From Rhodoferax_B sp049316285 (GTDB taxonomy: Bacteria; Pseudomonadota; Gammaproteobacteria; Burkholderiales; Burkholderiaceae_C): DNA of 64,000 nucleotides. Each line of letters starts with the position of its first letter. The first letter of the stretch is position 1. The stretch lies in assembly GCF_049316285.1 (NCBI RefSeq), contig NZ_JBMOXA010000022.1:19611-83610 (forward strand), in the 5' to 3' direction. Shown here one piece after another: positions 46,684 through 55,421 of the stretch. The notes under the pieces were generated by a model. The model was not told where the DNA came from. It was given only the letters and a program-made list of their open reading frames with translations, and ran no database searches. Made by a program: the position numbers and the translations under genes.

Positions 46684-48306
46684 TCAGGGTGAGGTCGACA
46701 GGCGTGGCTCGGCGACGCCGAGGGCGCGGTTGACTTGCAGGTAGGTGATGGGCCCGGCCTGGCCATCGGGCTCCAGGCCCTGGCCCAGCTGGAAGCGCGC
46801 CACCTGGGCCTTCAAGCTGTTGGGGCCCGACCTCGGGGCGGTGTTGCCGGGCAACTTTTCCAACTGCGCCTGCAGCCAATCGGCCTGCGCGCGTGTGCGT
46901 GTTTTGCCGCTGGCACTGGCCACTTCGCCTGGCATGCGCCACAGCGTGGCGAAGTCGCCACGCCACCACTGCGCCAGGGTGGCCAGCGGCAGCTTTTGGC
47001 TGCCACCGGCCGTGAGCAGGGTGGCGTTCTGGTTGTCCAGCGCCACCAGTTGCGCGTAGGCCGGGCGGCCTTCGGTATCAAACAGCGTGACGATGCCCGG
47101 GCGGTCCAACTGGCGGACCAGGGCCAGGCTGGTGCGGCTGCTGCGCACACATTGCAGGCCTTGAGTGTCCAGGGCGTTGCAGGCGTCACCGGCCTCGGCT
47201 TTGACGGGGCCCCAGGTGGCGGCCAATGCCCACCAGGCCTTGTCTTCATCGCGCTGCGCGGCAGCGAATAAAAGTGCCGGGGTGCCGTCGCCTGCCGCAG
47301 AAGCGGCCGCAAGGGTTTTCTGGGCGGGCTTGAGCTGCGCAGCCACGTTCGCCTCTTTAGGTGCGGACGATGCCGGGGCCGCGTTCCACCACATACCCAG
47401 GGCCACCAGTGCTGCGCCGGCCAGTACACCGGCGCCGGCGACCAACGCGGTGTTGCTGCGCGGGCTGTCCGTGGCGGGCGCGCTGGCCGTGCCAAAAACT
47501 TCGGTCGCGGCCTTGGCCACGATGTCGCGGTTCACCACGCGCTGGCCCGTGGCATAGGCGCCCAATAATGCGCGTCCGCACAGCAGGTTGATGCGCCGTG
47601 GCACGCCGTGGCTCAGGCGTTGGATTTGCTGCAGCGCCGGCTTGTCGAACGGCAGGGCGCCATGGTGCCCGGCCACCGACAGGCGGTGCTGCAGATACTG
47701 TTCACTCTCGGCCTGTGACAAGGCATCGAGATGAAAACGGGCGATCACGCGCTGCGCCAGTTGCTCCAGCTCGGGCCGGGCCAACATGTCGCGCAGCTCG
47801 GGCTGGCCGATCAGGATGATCTGCAGCAGCTTGCGTTCGTTGGTTTCCAGGTTGGTCAGCAGGCGCAGTTGCTCCAGCACATCGGCGCTGAGGTTTTGCG
47901 CCTCGTCGATGATCAACACGTTGCGCTCGCCCTTGGCATGGGCCTGCAGCAAGAAGGCGTTCAGCGGGTCTATCAGGTCCTTGACCGTCTCCGGCCCTGG
48001 GCCGCTGTGGCTGTGCGCGATGCCAAACTCGTCGCACACCACCTGCAGCAGCTCACCCACGGTGAGCTTGGGGTTGAAGATGTAGGCCACATTGCAGTGC
48101 TGGGGTATCTGCTCCAGGAAGCAGCGGCAGACCGTGGTTTTGCCGGTGCCGACCTCGCCGGTCAGCAGCACAAAGCCGCCGCCACCGTCCAGCCCATACA
48201 ACAAATGCGCCAGCGCCTCGCGGTGGCGCTCGCTCATGAACAGGTAGCGCGGATCGGGCGCAATGGAGAAGGGGTCTTGGTTCAGACCAAAAAATGACGC
48301 ATACAT
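46684..48306 (-). CDS. gspA: GspA/ExeA-type AAA ATPase with peptidoglycan-binding domain
   Basis: 540-aa protein from MYASFFGLNQDPFSIAPDPR. The N-terminal AAA domain has Walker A GEVGTGKTT and Walker B VLIIDEAQNL. One membrane helix (ALVAGAGVLAGAALVALGMW) follows near residue 300, then a periplasmic part ending in a PG_binding_1-like domain (QVARFQLGQGLEPDGQAGPI). In Aeromonas ExeA/ExeB assemble the type II secretin. Here no other gsp genes are adjacent. Confidence 0.9.
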   Translation of the reverse strand: MYASFFGLNQDPFSIAPDPRYLFMSERHREALAHLLYGLDGGGGFVLLTGEVGTGKTTVCRCFLEQIPQHCNVAYIFNPKLTVGELLQVVCDEFGIAHSHSGPGPETVKDLIDPLNAFLLQAHAKGERNVLIIDEAQNLSADVLEQLRLLTNLETNERKLLQIILIGQPELRDMLARPELEQLAQRVIARFHLDALSQAESEQYLQHRLSVAGHHGALPFDKPALQQIQRLSHGVPRRINLLCGRALLGAYATGQRVVNRDIVAKAATEVFGTASAPATDSPRSNTALVAGAGVLAGAALVALGMWWNAAPASSAPKEANVAAQLKPAQKTLAAASAAGDGTPALLFAAAQRDEDKAWWALAATWGPVKAEAGDACNALDTQGLQCVRSSRTSLALVRQLDRPGIVTLFDTEGRPAYAQLVALDNQNATLLTAGGSQKLPLATLAQWWRGDFATLWRMPGEVASASGKTRTRAQADWLQAQLEKLPGNTAPRSGPNSLKAQVARFQLGQGLEPDGQAGPITYLQVNRALGVAEPRLSTSP

Positions 48307-48355
48307 GGGCCCCGAGGATAGCGGGTCCATGTGGCATCAACAGGCTCTAAAGGTT

Positions 48356-49507
48356 TTACAAGCCAAACTCGGCGCGGATGACCGCGCTGTGCTCTCCCAC
48401 CAAGGGCGCAGCCCGTGCGCTTTGGGCGCGCTGGCCATTGATGCGCACGGGTGTGCTGGTGGTGTGCACCGCTGTGCCGTCGCCGCGTTGCACGGTTTGC
48501 AGCATGTGCAGCCGCTGGAAGGCCGGGCTTTGCAGCAGGCGCGGCCAGTCCAGCACTTCGGCGCACCACACGTCGACCGGCCGCAGGCGCTCCAGCCAGT
48601 GGGCGGTGTTGTGTTGTGCCAAGGTGTTGGCGATGAGACGCTTGATGGCGTCGCGCTGGGTAAAGGCGTCCGCAGCGCTGTAATTGTTCAGGGCAGGCAG
48701 CGGCAGTGTGTGCGCCAGTTGGCTCAGCGGCATCATGGCCAGTGCCAGGTAGCCGTCGCGTGTCGGGTAGATGCCGTAGGGCGCGGCCAGGTAGGCATTG
48801 GCATTGCGGAACCCGGCGCGTGTGGGCACACGGCGGCCGTCGTTCAAATGGGTAGTCAGCACTTCGAACTGCAGGTCTATCAGTGCTTCGAGCAGGCTGG
48901 TCTGCACCTGCGCGCCTTCGCCGCTGATGCCCCGGCGTACCAAGGCGGCCAGAATGCCTTCGGTCAACACGTGGCCGGCCAGCATGTCGGCGATAGACAG
49001 GCCCAGCGGCACCGGGCCTTCACCTTCGTGGCCGTTGAGCCAGGTCACGCCGGAAAGTGATTGCGCCAGTAAGTCCTGGCCCGGCAGATCAACCCAGGGG
49101 CCGTCTTCGCCATAACCCGAGACCCCGGCGTAGACCAGGCGTGGATTGAGTGTTTTCACCGCTTCATAACCCAGGCCCAGCCGCTCGATCACGCCCGGGC
49201 GAAAGTTCTGGATCAACACATCGGCGCGGGTGATCAAGGCTTTGAGTGCGGCCAGGTCATCGGCATTCTTCAGGTCTATGGCCAGGCTTTCCTTGTTGCG
49301 GTTGATGGCGTGGAACAAGGTGGAGTCGCCGCCCACATCGGTGTCGGTGAGGTAGAGCGTGCGGCAGATGTCGCCGCCACCCGGACGCTCCACCTTGATG
49401 ACACGTGCGCCCAGGTCGCCCAGGCGCAGCGCGGCCGATGGGCCGGACAAAAACTGCGCCAGGTCCAGCACCAGCAGGCCTTGCAAGGGGCCGTTGGTGG
49501 TGCTCAT
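48356..49507 (-). CDS. Class III CoA-transferase (CaiB/BaiF family), copy 1
   Basis: 383-aa family III CoA-transferase that moves CoA from a donor acyl-CoA to an organic acid. The catalytic aspartate is D145 in LPGQDLLAQSLSG; VIKVERPGGGD and NFRPGVIERLGL are the usual CoA-binding segments. It overlaps the upstream solute-binding-protein-like gene by four bases and is last of a minus-strand operon with a TRAP transporter. It resembles the second CoA-transferase at 53728-54960 along its whole length, so the two may form a hetero-oligomer like BbsEF, or use related substrates. Confidence 0.92.
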   Translation of the reverse strand: MSTTNGPLQGLLVLDLAQFLSGPSAALRLGDLGARVIKVERPGGGDICRTLYLTDTDVGGDSTLFHAINRNKESLAIDLKNADDLAALKALITRADVLIQNFRPGVIERLGLGYEAVKTLNPRLVYAGVSGYGEDGPWVDLPGQDLLAQSLSGVTWLNGHEGEGPVPLGLSIADMLAGHVLTEGILAALVRRGISGEGAQVQTSLLEALIDLQFEVLTTHLNDGRRVPTRAGFRNANAYLAAPYGIYPTRDGYLALAMMPLSQLAHTLPLPALNNYSAADAFTQRDAIKRLIANTLAQHNTAHWLERLRPVDVWCAEVLDWPRLLQSPAFQRLHMLQTVQRGDGTAVHTTSTPVRINGQRAQSARAAPLVGEHSAVIRAEFGL

Positions 49508-50628
49508 GTTGGCAAACTCTCCAGGAACATGGCGTTGAGCGCCTGCACGATGGCGCGTGCGGGCTCGGCCGATTGCAGGCCGGCATTCAAGCGCTCGGAG
49601 GCCGCGTGCTGGAACGGCATATAGCCGTCGTGCCGTGGGCGTACCCAGGCCGCTTCGAGTGTGGCGCGTGTGGCGCGGTAGAAGTCACCGGCGGCGGCGT
49701 TCACGCTGTTGTCTTCCCATGCGGCGGCGTGGCCGGGTTGGCCGCCCGCGGCGGCAAACGGGCCGCGTTGTGCTTCGGCGCCAGCCACCCAGACCGCAAA
49801 GTCGAACGCCGCCTCGGGGTTGCGCGTATGTGCCGACACCGCGATGCCTGTGCCACCCAGGGCCGAACCGACGGGGCCGCGGCCCTCAAAGTCAGGAATA
49901 TCGGCAAAGCCCAGTGTTGCGGGGCGAAAACCAGGCCAGGCATAGTTCACGTAGCCGTAGATCAAGGGCACACAGGCGATGGGTGAATCGGTTTTGGCCA
50001 TGTCTTCAAACACGGCGATCGGGTCTTGTGTCCAGCAACTGGCGGGCAGCATTTGGGCCAGTTCGCGCAGTTGTTCGCAAACCTCGCTGGCGATGGCCTC
50101 GTCGAACAGCGCCGGCCCGTGCACCTGCGCCGGCGCTCCGCGTTGCGCACAAAGCGTGTACAGGCACATCAGCGAATGCGGCGCGCGCAAAGGCAGGGCT
50201 ACACGCCCTTGCCGGGCCAAGGCCATGACCTGCTGCCAATCGGCAGGCGCTTGTGGCAGGTGGTCGGGCCGCCAGGCTTGCACCTGGGTGGCGGCGTCTA
50301 TGGGCAAGGCCCATTGTTTGCCTTCCCAGAAGTAGCTGGGGAACGACGCGCCGACTGTGCCTTTGCCTATGTCGGCCAGCCGCGCGGGGTCAAACGGCAG
50401 CAGGCAGGCCTCGCGTGTGACCTGGCCCACGTGTGGGTGGTCGATGACGATCAGGTCGTACTGGCGCGCCAGTTCATCGACCGGAAATGACTCGAAGTCC
50501 TGCAGCGAGCGCCGGTCCCAGCTGATCTGCACGTCGGTGCGTTGTTGCCAAAGTTGGGAACAGGCGTGCAGCGGGTCGTAGCCGCGTGGGTGGTCCCAGG
50601 TCATGCCTTTGAGGGTGATGGTGGTCAT
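49504..50628 (-). CDS. Solute-binding-protein-like protein without signal peptide
   Basis: 374-aa protein with the pattern of ABC type 1 (sugar-type) binding proteins: YDLIVIDHPHVGQ, ALPIDAATQVQAWRPDHLPQ, GGTGIAVSAHTRNPEAAFDF. The N-terminus, MTTITLKGMTWDHPRGYDPL, begins directly with the first beta strand and has no signal peptide or lipobox, and no in-frame upstream extension is visible, so the protein should stay in the cytoplasm. No ABC permease or ATPase is adjacent; it sits between dctM (12 bases) and a CoA-transferase (four-base overlap). Perhaps it binds a substrate or CoA ester in the cytoplasm. Function is unknown. Confidence 0.78.
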   Translation of the reverse strand: MTTITLKGMTWDHPRGYDPLHACSQLWQQRTDVQISWDRRSLQDFESFPVDELARQYDLIVIDHPHVGQVTREACLLPFDPARLADIGKGTVGASFPSYFWEGKQWALPIDAATQVQAWRPDHLPQAPADWQQVMALARQGRVALPLRAPHSLMCLYTLCAQRGAPAQVHGPALFDEAIASEVCEQLRELAQMLPASCWTQDPIAVFEDMAKTDSPIACVPLIYGYVNYAWPGFRPATLGFADIPDFEGRGPVGSALGGTGIAVSAHTRNPEAAFDFAVWVAGAEAQRGPFAAAGGQPGHAAAWEDNSVNAAAGDFYRATRATLEAAWVRPRHDGYMPFQHAASERLNAGLQSAEPARAIVQALNAMFLESLPT

Positions 50629-50640
50629 GTGTATATCGCC

Positions 50641-51954
50641 TTATTGAACTTTGACGTTGCCGTACAGCAGGTCGGGCAACCACAGCGAGATTTGCGGAAA
50701 CACCGAGAGAATCACCAGCAGGCCCATCATCACGGCCAGGTAGGGCACGATTTCGCGCGAGTAGTCACCCATCTTCACCTTGAGTGTTTGTGATGAGATG
50801 TACATCAGCCCCCCTACGGGCGGCGTGATCCCCGCGATGGTGAGGTTGGTGATGAGCACGATGCCGAAGTGCACTTTGTCGATGTGTGCGCCGGCGATCA
50901 GCGGCAGCAGCATGGGTGTCAAGATGATCAGCGCCGCCGAGCCCTCGATCGCCGTGCCCAGCACGATCAGCACCAGGTTGATCAGCAGCAGCAGCATGAT
51001 CGGGTCCTTGGTGGTGTTGGCCAGCCAGCCCGACATGGCCTGCGGCACCTGTTCCCACGACAGGTAGAAGCCGAAGGCCGAGGCCGCGCAGATCATCATC
51101 ATCACGCTGGCCGAGTCGCGCACCGATTCGGCCAGCACCTCGGGCAATTGGCGCAGCTTCATCTCGCGGTAGCCGAAGATCGCCACCAGCAACACATACA
51201 GCACCACGATGGCACCCGATTCGGTGGTAGTGAAGATGCCGTAGCGCGTGCCCAGGATGATGACCACCGGAATCGACAAGGCCCACAAGCCGTCGATCAA
51301 GGCATGCAAAAGCTCCTTGCGGTTGGCACGTTGTGCGCGTTGTGGTTTGTAGTTGCGCTTGATGGCCAGCACGTGGGTAGTCAACATCAGCGCCACCGCC
51401 AGCAGCAGGCCGGGCACGATGCCGGCCGCGAACAAGCGGCCAATGGAAGCCTCGGCCAGGAAGCCGTAGATGATCAGCCCTATGGACGGCGGAATCAGCG
51501 CCGTGATGATGGCCGCAGAAGAGGTGATCACCGCCGCGAACGGTGCGCTATAGCCGCGTGCCACCATCTGGCTGCCTATGGTCTTGGCCAGCATGGCTGC
51601 GTCGGCATTGGCCGAAGCGGTCAGGCCGCCGAGCAGCGTGGCCAGCACGGTGCACATCTGCGCCAGCGCGCCGGTCATGTGGCCGACCAGCACTTCGGCC
51701 AGGTTGAGCAGGCGGCGCGTGATGCCCGAGGCGTTCATGATGCAGCCGGCCAGCACAAACAGCGGCAATGCCAGCAGCGACACCGATTCCGTGCCCTCGG
51801 CCATTTGCTGCGCGAAGTTGGCCAGTGGCATTTCGCCCAGGTTGAGCAAGAAAAAGCCGAGTGCGGCAATCGCCATGGCCCAGGTGATGGGCGTTTGCAG
51901 CGCGAGCAAAACCAGCATCAGAATCGCTGGTAACCAGAGATGGAACCCGCTCAT
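50641..51954 (-). CDS. TRAP transporter large permease (DctM-like)
   Basis: 437-aa membrane protein of the TRAP family, about 12 helices. Conserved segments GGLTASANADAAMLAKTIGSQ-region, IPPSIGLIIYGFLAEASIGR and the ITPPVGGLMYISS stretch are the signature half-repeats. The start at 51954 has GGAGG at good spacing. With the small permease and the binding protein upstream it forms a sodium-driven importer, typically for an organic acid. Confidence 0.94.
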   Translation of the reverse strand: MSGFHLWLPAILMLVLLALQTPITWAMAIAALGFFLLNLGEMPLANFAQQMAEGTESVSLLALPLFVLAGCIMNASGITRRLLNLAEVLVGHMTGALAQMCTVLATLLGGLTASANADAAMLAKTIGSQMVARGYSAPFAAVITSSAAIITALIPPSIGLIIYGFLAEASIGRLFAAGIVPGLLLAVALMLTTHVLAIKRNYKPQRAQRANRKELLHALIDGLWALSIPVVIILGTRYGIFTTTESGAIVVLYVLLVAIFGYREMKLRQLPEVLAESVRDSASVMMMICAASAFGFYLSWEQVPQAMSGWLANTTKDPIMLLLLINLVLIVLGTAIEGSAALIILTPMLLPLIAGAHIDKVHFGIVLITNLTIAGITPPVGGLMYISSQTLKVKMGDYSREIVPYLAVMMGLLVILSVFPQISLWLPDLLYGNVKVQ

Positions 51955-52015
51955 CGTGAAACCTCCGTGCGGTGCACTGCGGTGCGAGCCCCCTTCGGGG
52001 CGGCCGTGCGGGGGC

Positions 52016-52567
52016 TCATGGCGCGATCTCCGAAGAGGGTTGCCATTGCCACCCTGTGCGCCACGGCTTGAGAAGAATGTGTTGAACCAGCATAAGAAAT
52101 GAAGCAAAGGCCATGGGGCCGTAGACCACCGAGCGCGGAATGTCTATCACCACCACGTGGATGGAGTGGGCGATGACCGACTGCCAGACGAACATGGCGG
52201 TGAGGGTGATGAACAAGGCGGTCAGCAGCCACCAGTTGAAGATGAACATGAAGCGGCGCCCGGCGGGGGGGAACATGGCGACCAGTGCATCCACGTCGGC
52301 ATGCATGCGCCAACGGATGCAGGCGGCCGCGCCGAAGAACACCAGCCAGCCAAAGGCGATCACGGCCACCTCGAAGGTCCATGCAGCCGGCTGCGGGAAC
52401 AGGTAACGTGTGACCACGCCCCAGGTGATGGACAACACAATGATGGCCATGCAGGCCACGCCTATGGCCTCATCGGCGCGGCGCCAACTCAACAATGGGC
52501 CGGGGCTGGAGGCAGGGGATGCCACCACGCCCTCGGCGGGCGCGGAAGACTCAACCGAAGTAGTCAT
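52016..52567 (-). CDS. TRAP transporter small permease (DctQ-like)
   Basis: 183-aa four-helix membrane protein of the DctQ family (helices around ACMAIIVLSITWGVVTRYLF, TFEVAVIAFGWLVFFGAAAC, WWLLTALFITLTAMFVW and the last FASFLMLVQHIL). The segment PAAWTFEVAVIAFGW is typical. It lies 13 bases after dctP and 61 before dctM. Confidence 0.92.
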   Translation of the reverse strand: MTTSVESSAPAEGVVASPASSPGPLLSWRRADEAIGVACMAIIVLSITWGVVTRYLFPQPAAWTFEVAVIAFGWLVFFGAAACIRWRMHADVDALVAMFPPAGRRFMFIFNWWLLTALFITLTAMFVWQSVIAHSIHVVVIDIPRSVVYGPMAFASFLMLVQHILLKPWRTGWQWQPSSEIAP

Positions 52568-52580
52568 GCTGGTGCTGTGC

Positions 52581-53585
52581 TCAGTGCGCCATGGCGGCGC
52601 GGACCTTGTCGTACATGCCGGGCGTCAAGCCAGGCACCTTGCTGTAGGCCACCTTGGCTTTTTCGGCGAAGGCTTTGGTGTCAACGTCGGTGACGATTTG
52701 CACGCCGTTTTTCTTCAGCTCTTCGGCGTAGGCCGCATCCGATGCGAGGGTCAGCTTGGTCAACTCGTCACCGGCCTTTTTGCCTTCGTCGATCAGTACG
52801 GTCTGCAGGTCGGGTGGCAGGCTCTTGAAGAAGTCGGTGCTGGTCACCATGGCCACATACATGATCTGGTGGCTGGTGGTCGACAACACCTTGCGCACTT
52901 CATACAGCTTGGAGCCGACCAGCGAGCCGTAGTTGGCTTCTGCCGCATCGACCACGCCGGTCTGCAGCGCGTTGTAGGTTTCGCCCCAGGGCAGGGCGGT
53001 GGGGCGTGCGCCGAAGGCGGTAAAGGTTTCCAGCATGATGGGTGAGGGCGGCACACGCAGCGTCACGCCGGCAATGTCGGCCGGGGTGCGCACTGGTTTG
53101 CTGCCCAGCACGTGGCGCACACCGAACAAGCCGTTGGAGACGATCAGCTTCAGGCCTTGCTGCTCAAGGCGGCCCGACATTTCCTTGAAGACGTCTGAGG
53201 TAAACAGCTTGTTCGCCTCGTCAAAGCTCCCATACAGATACGGGCCGGCGAGTATGCCGACATCGGGCACGAACTGGCTCAGCTGGCCGTAGTCGGTGAC
53301 GCTCAACACACGTGCACCACCCTTGATCATTTCGTTGACCTTCTTCTGCGGGCCCAGTTGGTCGCCGGTAAAGATGTTGAGCACGATGCGCCCGCCCGAG
53401 CGTTCCTTCACGCGGTCGGCAAAGCTGTGCATCACCTTCACCACGGGTTCGTTCGGGTTCACCTGCGAGGTGGAAAAACGCAGGTTGTAGGTCTGCGCCG
53501 TGGCCGGTGTGGCGGCGGCCAGGGCGAGCGCCAAACCGGCGCTGAGAGTGGACAAAAGCTTGAGGGCCGAGCGGCGCTTGGTCAT
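52581..53585 (-). CDS. TRAP transporter solute-binding protein (DctP-like)
   Basis: 334-aa periplasmic binding protein with signal peptide (LSTLSAGLALALAAATPATAQ). The DctP ligand-binding arginine region is seen as ADIAGVTLRVPPSP, followed by LPWGETYNALQTGVVDAAEA. First gene of the minus-strand operon dctP-dctQ-dctM-SBP-like-CoA-transferase. The start ATG at 53585 is preceded at 53590 by an out-of-frame ATG (ATG TCA TGA) whose stop overlaps it, with GGAG further upstream. A palindrome upstream at 53638-53654 may be the operator. Confidence 0.92.
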   Translation of the reverse strand: MTKRRSALKLLSTLSAGLALALAAATPATAQTYNLRFSTSQVNPNEPVVKVMHSFADRVKERSGGRIVLNIFTGDQLGPQKKVNEMIKGGARVLSVTDYGQLSQFVPDVGILAGPYLYGSFDEANKLFTSDVFKEMSGRLEQQGLKLIVSNGLFGVRHVLGSKPVRTPADIAGVTLRVPPSPIMLETFTAFGARPTALPWGETYNALQTGVVDAAEANYGSLVGSKLYEVRKVLSTTSHQIMYVAMVTSTDFFKSLPPDLQTVLIDEGKKAGDELTKLTLASDAAYAEELKKNGVQIVTDVDTKAFAEKAKVAYSKVPGLTPGMYDKVRAAMAH

Positions 53586-53637
53586 GACATGTCTCCGTTT
53601 TTGAAAGCGCCTCTCAGCGCATTGGTGTAATTCCTAT

Positions 53638-53654
53638 ATGAACAATATGTTCAT
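53638..53654. promoter_or_regulatory. Operator-like palindrome between dctP and the second CoA-transferase
   Basis: ATGAACA-ATA-TGTTCAT, perfect 7-base arms, in an AT-rich gap between divergent genes (dctP start 53585, CoA-transferase start 53728). It probably controls both operons. It contains CAATATGTTC (53643-53652), which recurs in the GntR control region at 61536-61545. The regulator may be the IclR protein at 55422 or the GntR protein at 61668. Confidence 0.65.
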
Positions 53655-53727
53655 GTATGTAATGATTATTGGAGTTGAGCGCTTTGTCGATTAGGGTTTG
53701 CGCGAGATTTCTTCAATATTTATACCT

Positions 53728-54960
53728 ATGCAAAAGACGGATTTATTAAAGACTGAGGCTATGCATGGTGAGCCACTGCCGCTGGACGGCCTGCTGGTGC
53801 TGGATTTCAGTCAGTTTCTGGCCGGGCCGTCGTGCGCCTTGCGCCTGGCCGATTTGGGGGCGGACGTCATCAAGGTCGAGCGCCCCGATGGTGGCGACCT
53901 GTGCCGCGGGCTGGTGCTGGCCGACCAGAAGTTTGAGGGCGACAGCGCGCTGTTTCACACCATCAACCGGCGCAAACGCAGCTTCGCCGCCGATCTCAAG
54001 GCGCCCGACGACCTGGCGCGTGTCAAGGCCTTGATCGCTCGGGCCGACGTGATGATCCACAACTTCCGCCCGGGGGTGATGGAGCGTATTGGCCTGGATG
54101 CGGCCAGTGTCTTGGCGCTGAACCCGCGCATCGTCTACGCGGCGGTGACGGGTTACGGCGAAGCCGGCCCGTGGCGCGACAAACCGGGGCAGGACTTGCT
54201 GGTGCAGTCGCTCTCGGGCCTAGCCTGGCTCACGGGTGACGCGGGCGCACATGGCGAAGGTGCACCGGTGCCGGCGGGGGTGTCGATGATAGACGTGATC
54301 ACCGGCGCACACCTGGTGCAAGGCATTCTGGCGGCGCTGTTGCGCCGTGGCGTGACCGGGCGTGGTGGGCGCGTGGATGTGAGTCTGCTCGAGTCGGCGC
54401 TGGACCTGCAGTTCGAGCCCTTCACCGCCTTCTTGAACAGCGATGGCCAGCAGCCCACACGTACCGCCGCCAACCATGCCAGCGTGCACGGCGCAGCGCC
54501 CTATGGCATTTACCGCACGGCCGATGGTTTCATGGCCGTGGCCATGACGCCAATGGACAAGTTGGCTGCGTTGATCGATAGCCCTGGGTTGGCCGCATTG
54601 GCCGCAGACAGCAGCACCTGGTTCAGCCAACGTGATGCGCTCAAGCAGCAACTGCAGCGCGACCTGTTGGCGCAAAACACAGCCCACTGGTTGTCTATCC
54701 TCGAGCCCGCCGGCGTGTGGTGCGCCGATGTGCTGACCTGGCCGCAACTGCGCGCACACCCGGCGTTCGAGGCGCTGCAGATGACACAAACCATACGCAG
54801 CGCCAGTGGCGCCGAAATGCACACCACGCGTTGCCCTATCCGCCTGGACGGCCGGCGCCTCACCAGCGCACAAGGCGCACCCACCCTGGGCGCCGACACC
54901 GAAGCCGTCGCCCAACAGTTCCATCTGCCGACCAAGACCTCAGAGGTGAAGCTCTCATGA
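53728..54960 (+). CDS. Class III CoA-transferase (CaiB/BaiF family), copy 2
   Basis: 410-aa paralogue of the protein at 48356-49507. Catalytic D156 lies in KPGQDLLVQSLSG; VIKVERPDGGD and NFRPGVMERIGL are shared with copy 1. Start uncertain: ATG at 53728 chosen, ATG at 53761 is also possible. It overlaps the MaoC-type gene by four bases (ATGA), so thioester formation and hydration or dehydration of the product are probably linked. Divergent from the TRAP operon. Confidence 0.9.
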   Translation: MQKTDLLKTEAMHGEPLPLDGLLVLDFSQFLAGPSCALRLADLGADVIKVERPDGGDLCRGLVLADQKFEGDSALFHTINRRKRSFAADLKAPDDLARVKALIARADVMIHNFRPGVMERIGLDAASVLALNPRIVYAAVTGYGEAGPWRDKPGQDLLVQSLSGLAWLTGDAGAHGEGAPVPAGVSMIDVITGAHLVQGILAALLRRGVTGRGGRVDVSLLESALDLQFEPFTAFLNSDGQQPTRTAANHASVHGAAPYGIYRTADGFMAVAMTPMDKLAALIDSPGLAALAADSSTWFSQRDALKQQLQRDLLAQNTAHWLSILEPAGVWCADVLTWPQLRAHPAFEALQMTQTIRSASGAEMHTTRCPIRLDGRRLTSAQGAPTLGADTEAVAQQFHLPTKTSEVKLS

Positions 54961-55409
54961 ACCACGAACAATTCTTTGAAGACTATGTGCTCGGTGCCAC
55001 ACGCAGCACCACGGGCCGCACCATCACCGAAGCCGACATCGTGTTGCACGCGGGCCAGACCGGCGATTTCTTTCCGCACCACATGGACGCCGCCTGGTGC
55101 GCCACGCAGGACTTCGGCCAGCGCATCGCGCACGGCACCCTGGTGTTCAGCGTGGGCATTGGCCTGACGGCCACGGTGATCAACCCGCGCGCCATGTCTT
55201 ATGGTTACGACCGGCTGCGTTTTGTGAAGCCGGTGTTTATTGGCGACTCTATCTATTCCAAGGTGGAGATCAGCGACAAACGCGACCACCCCAAACGCAC
55301 AGGCCACGGCATCGTGGTGGAGACGGTGACGGTGACCAACCAACGCCAGGAGACGGTGCTGGTTTGCGAGCATCTGCACATCGTCGAACGGCGTGCTGTC
55401 CAGGGCTAA
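54957..55409 (+). CDS. MaoC-type hydratase/dehydratase
   Basis: 150-aa single hot-dog fold protein of the MaoC family. The (R)-specific hydratase signature is seen as DFFPHHMDAAWCATQDFGQRIAHGTL, with the catalytic Asp/His region. Such proteins hydrate enoyl-CoAs, including mesaconyl- or itaconyl-type CoA esters. It begins in the stop of the CoA-transferase gene, and an IclR regulator follows 12 bases on. The operon order suggests that an organic acid is activated to its CoA ester and then hydrated; the acid is unknown. Confidence 0.87.
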   Translation: MNHEQFFEDYVLGATRSTTGRTITEADIVLHAGQTGDFFPHHMDAAWCATQDFGQRIAHGTLVFSVGIGLTATVINPRAMSYGYDRLRFVKPVFIGDSIYSKVEISDKRDHPKRTGHGIVVETVTVTNQRQETVLVCEHLHIVERRAVQG

Positions 55410-55421
55410 ACTCCCGCCACC

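Noticed and set aside
45981..48306. Complete type II secretion locus
   Set aside because: Only gspA and gspB are present; the flanking genes are unrelated to secretion.
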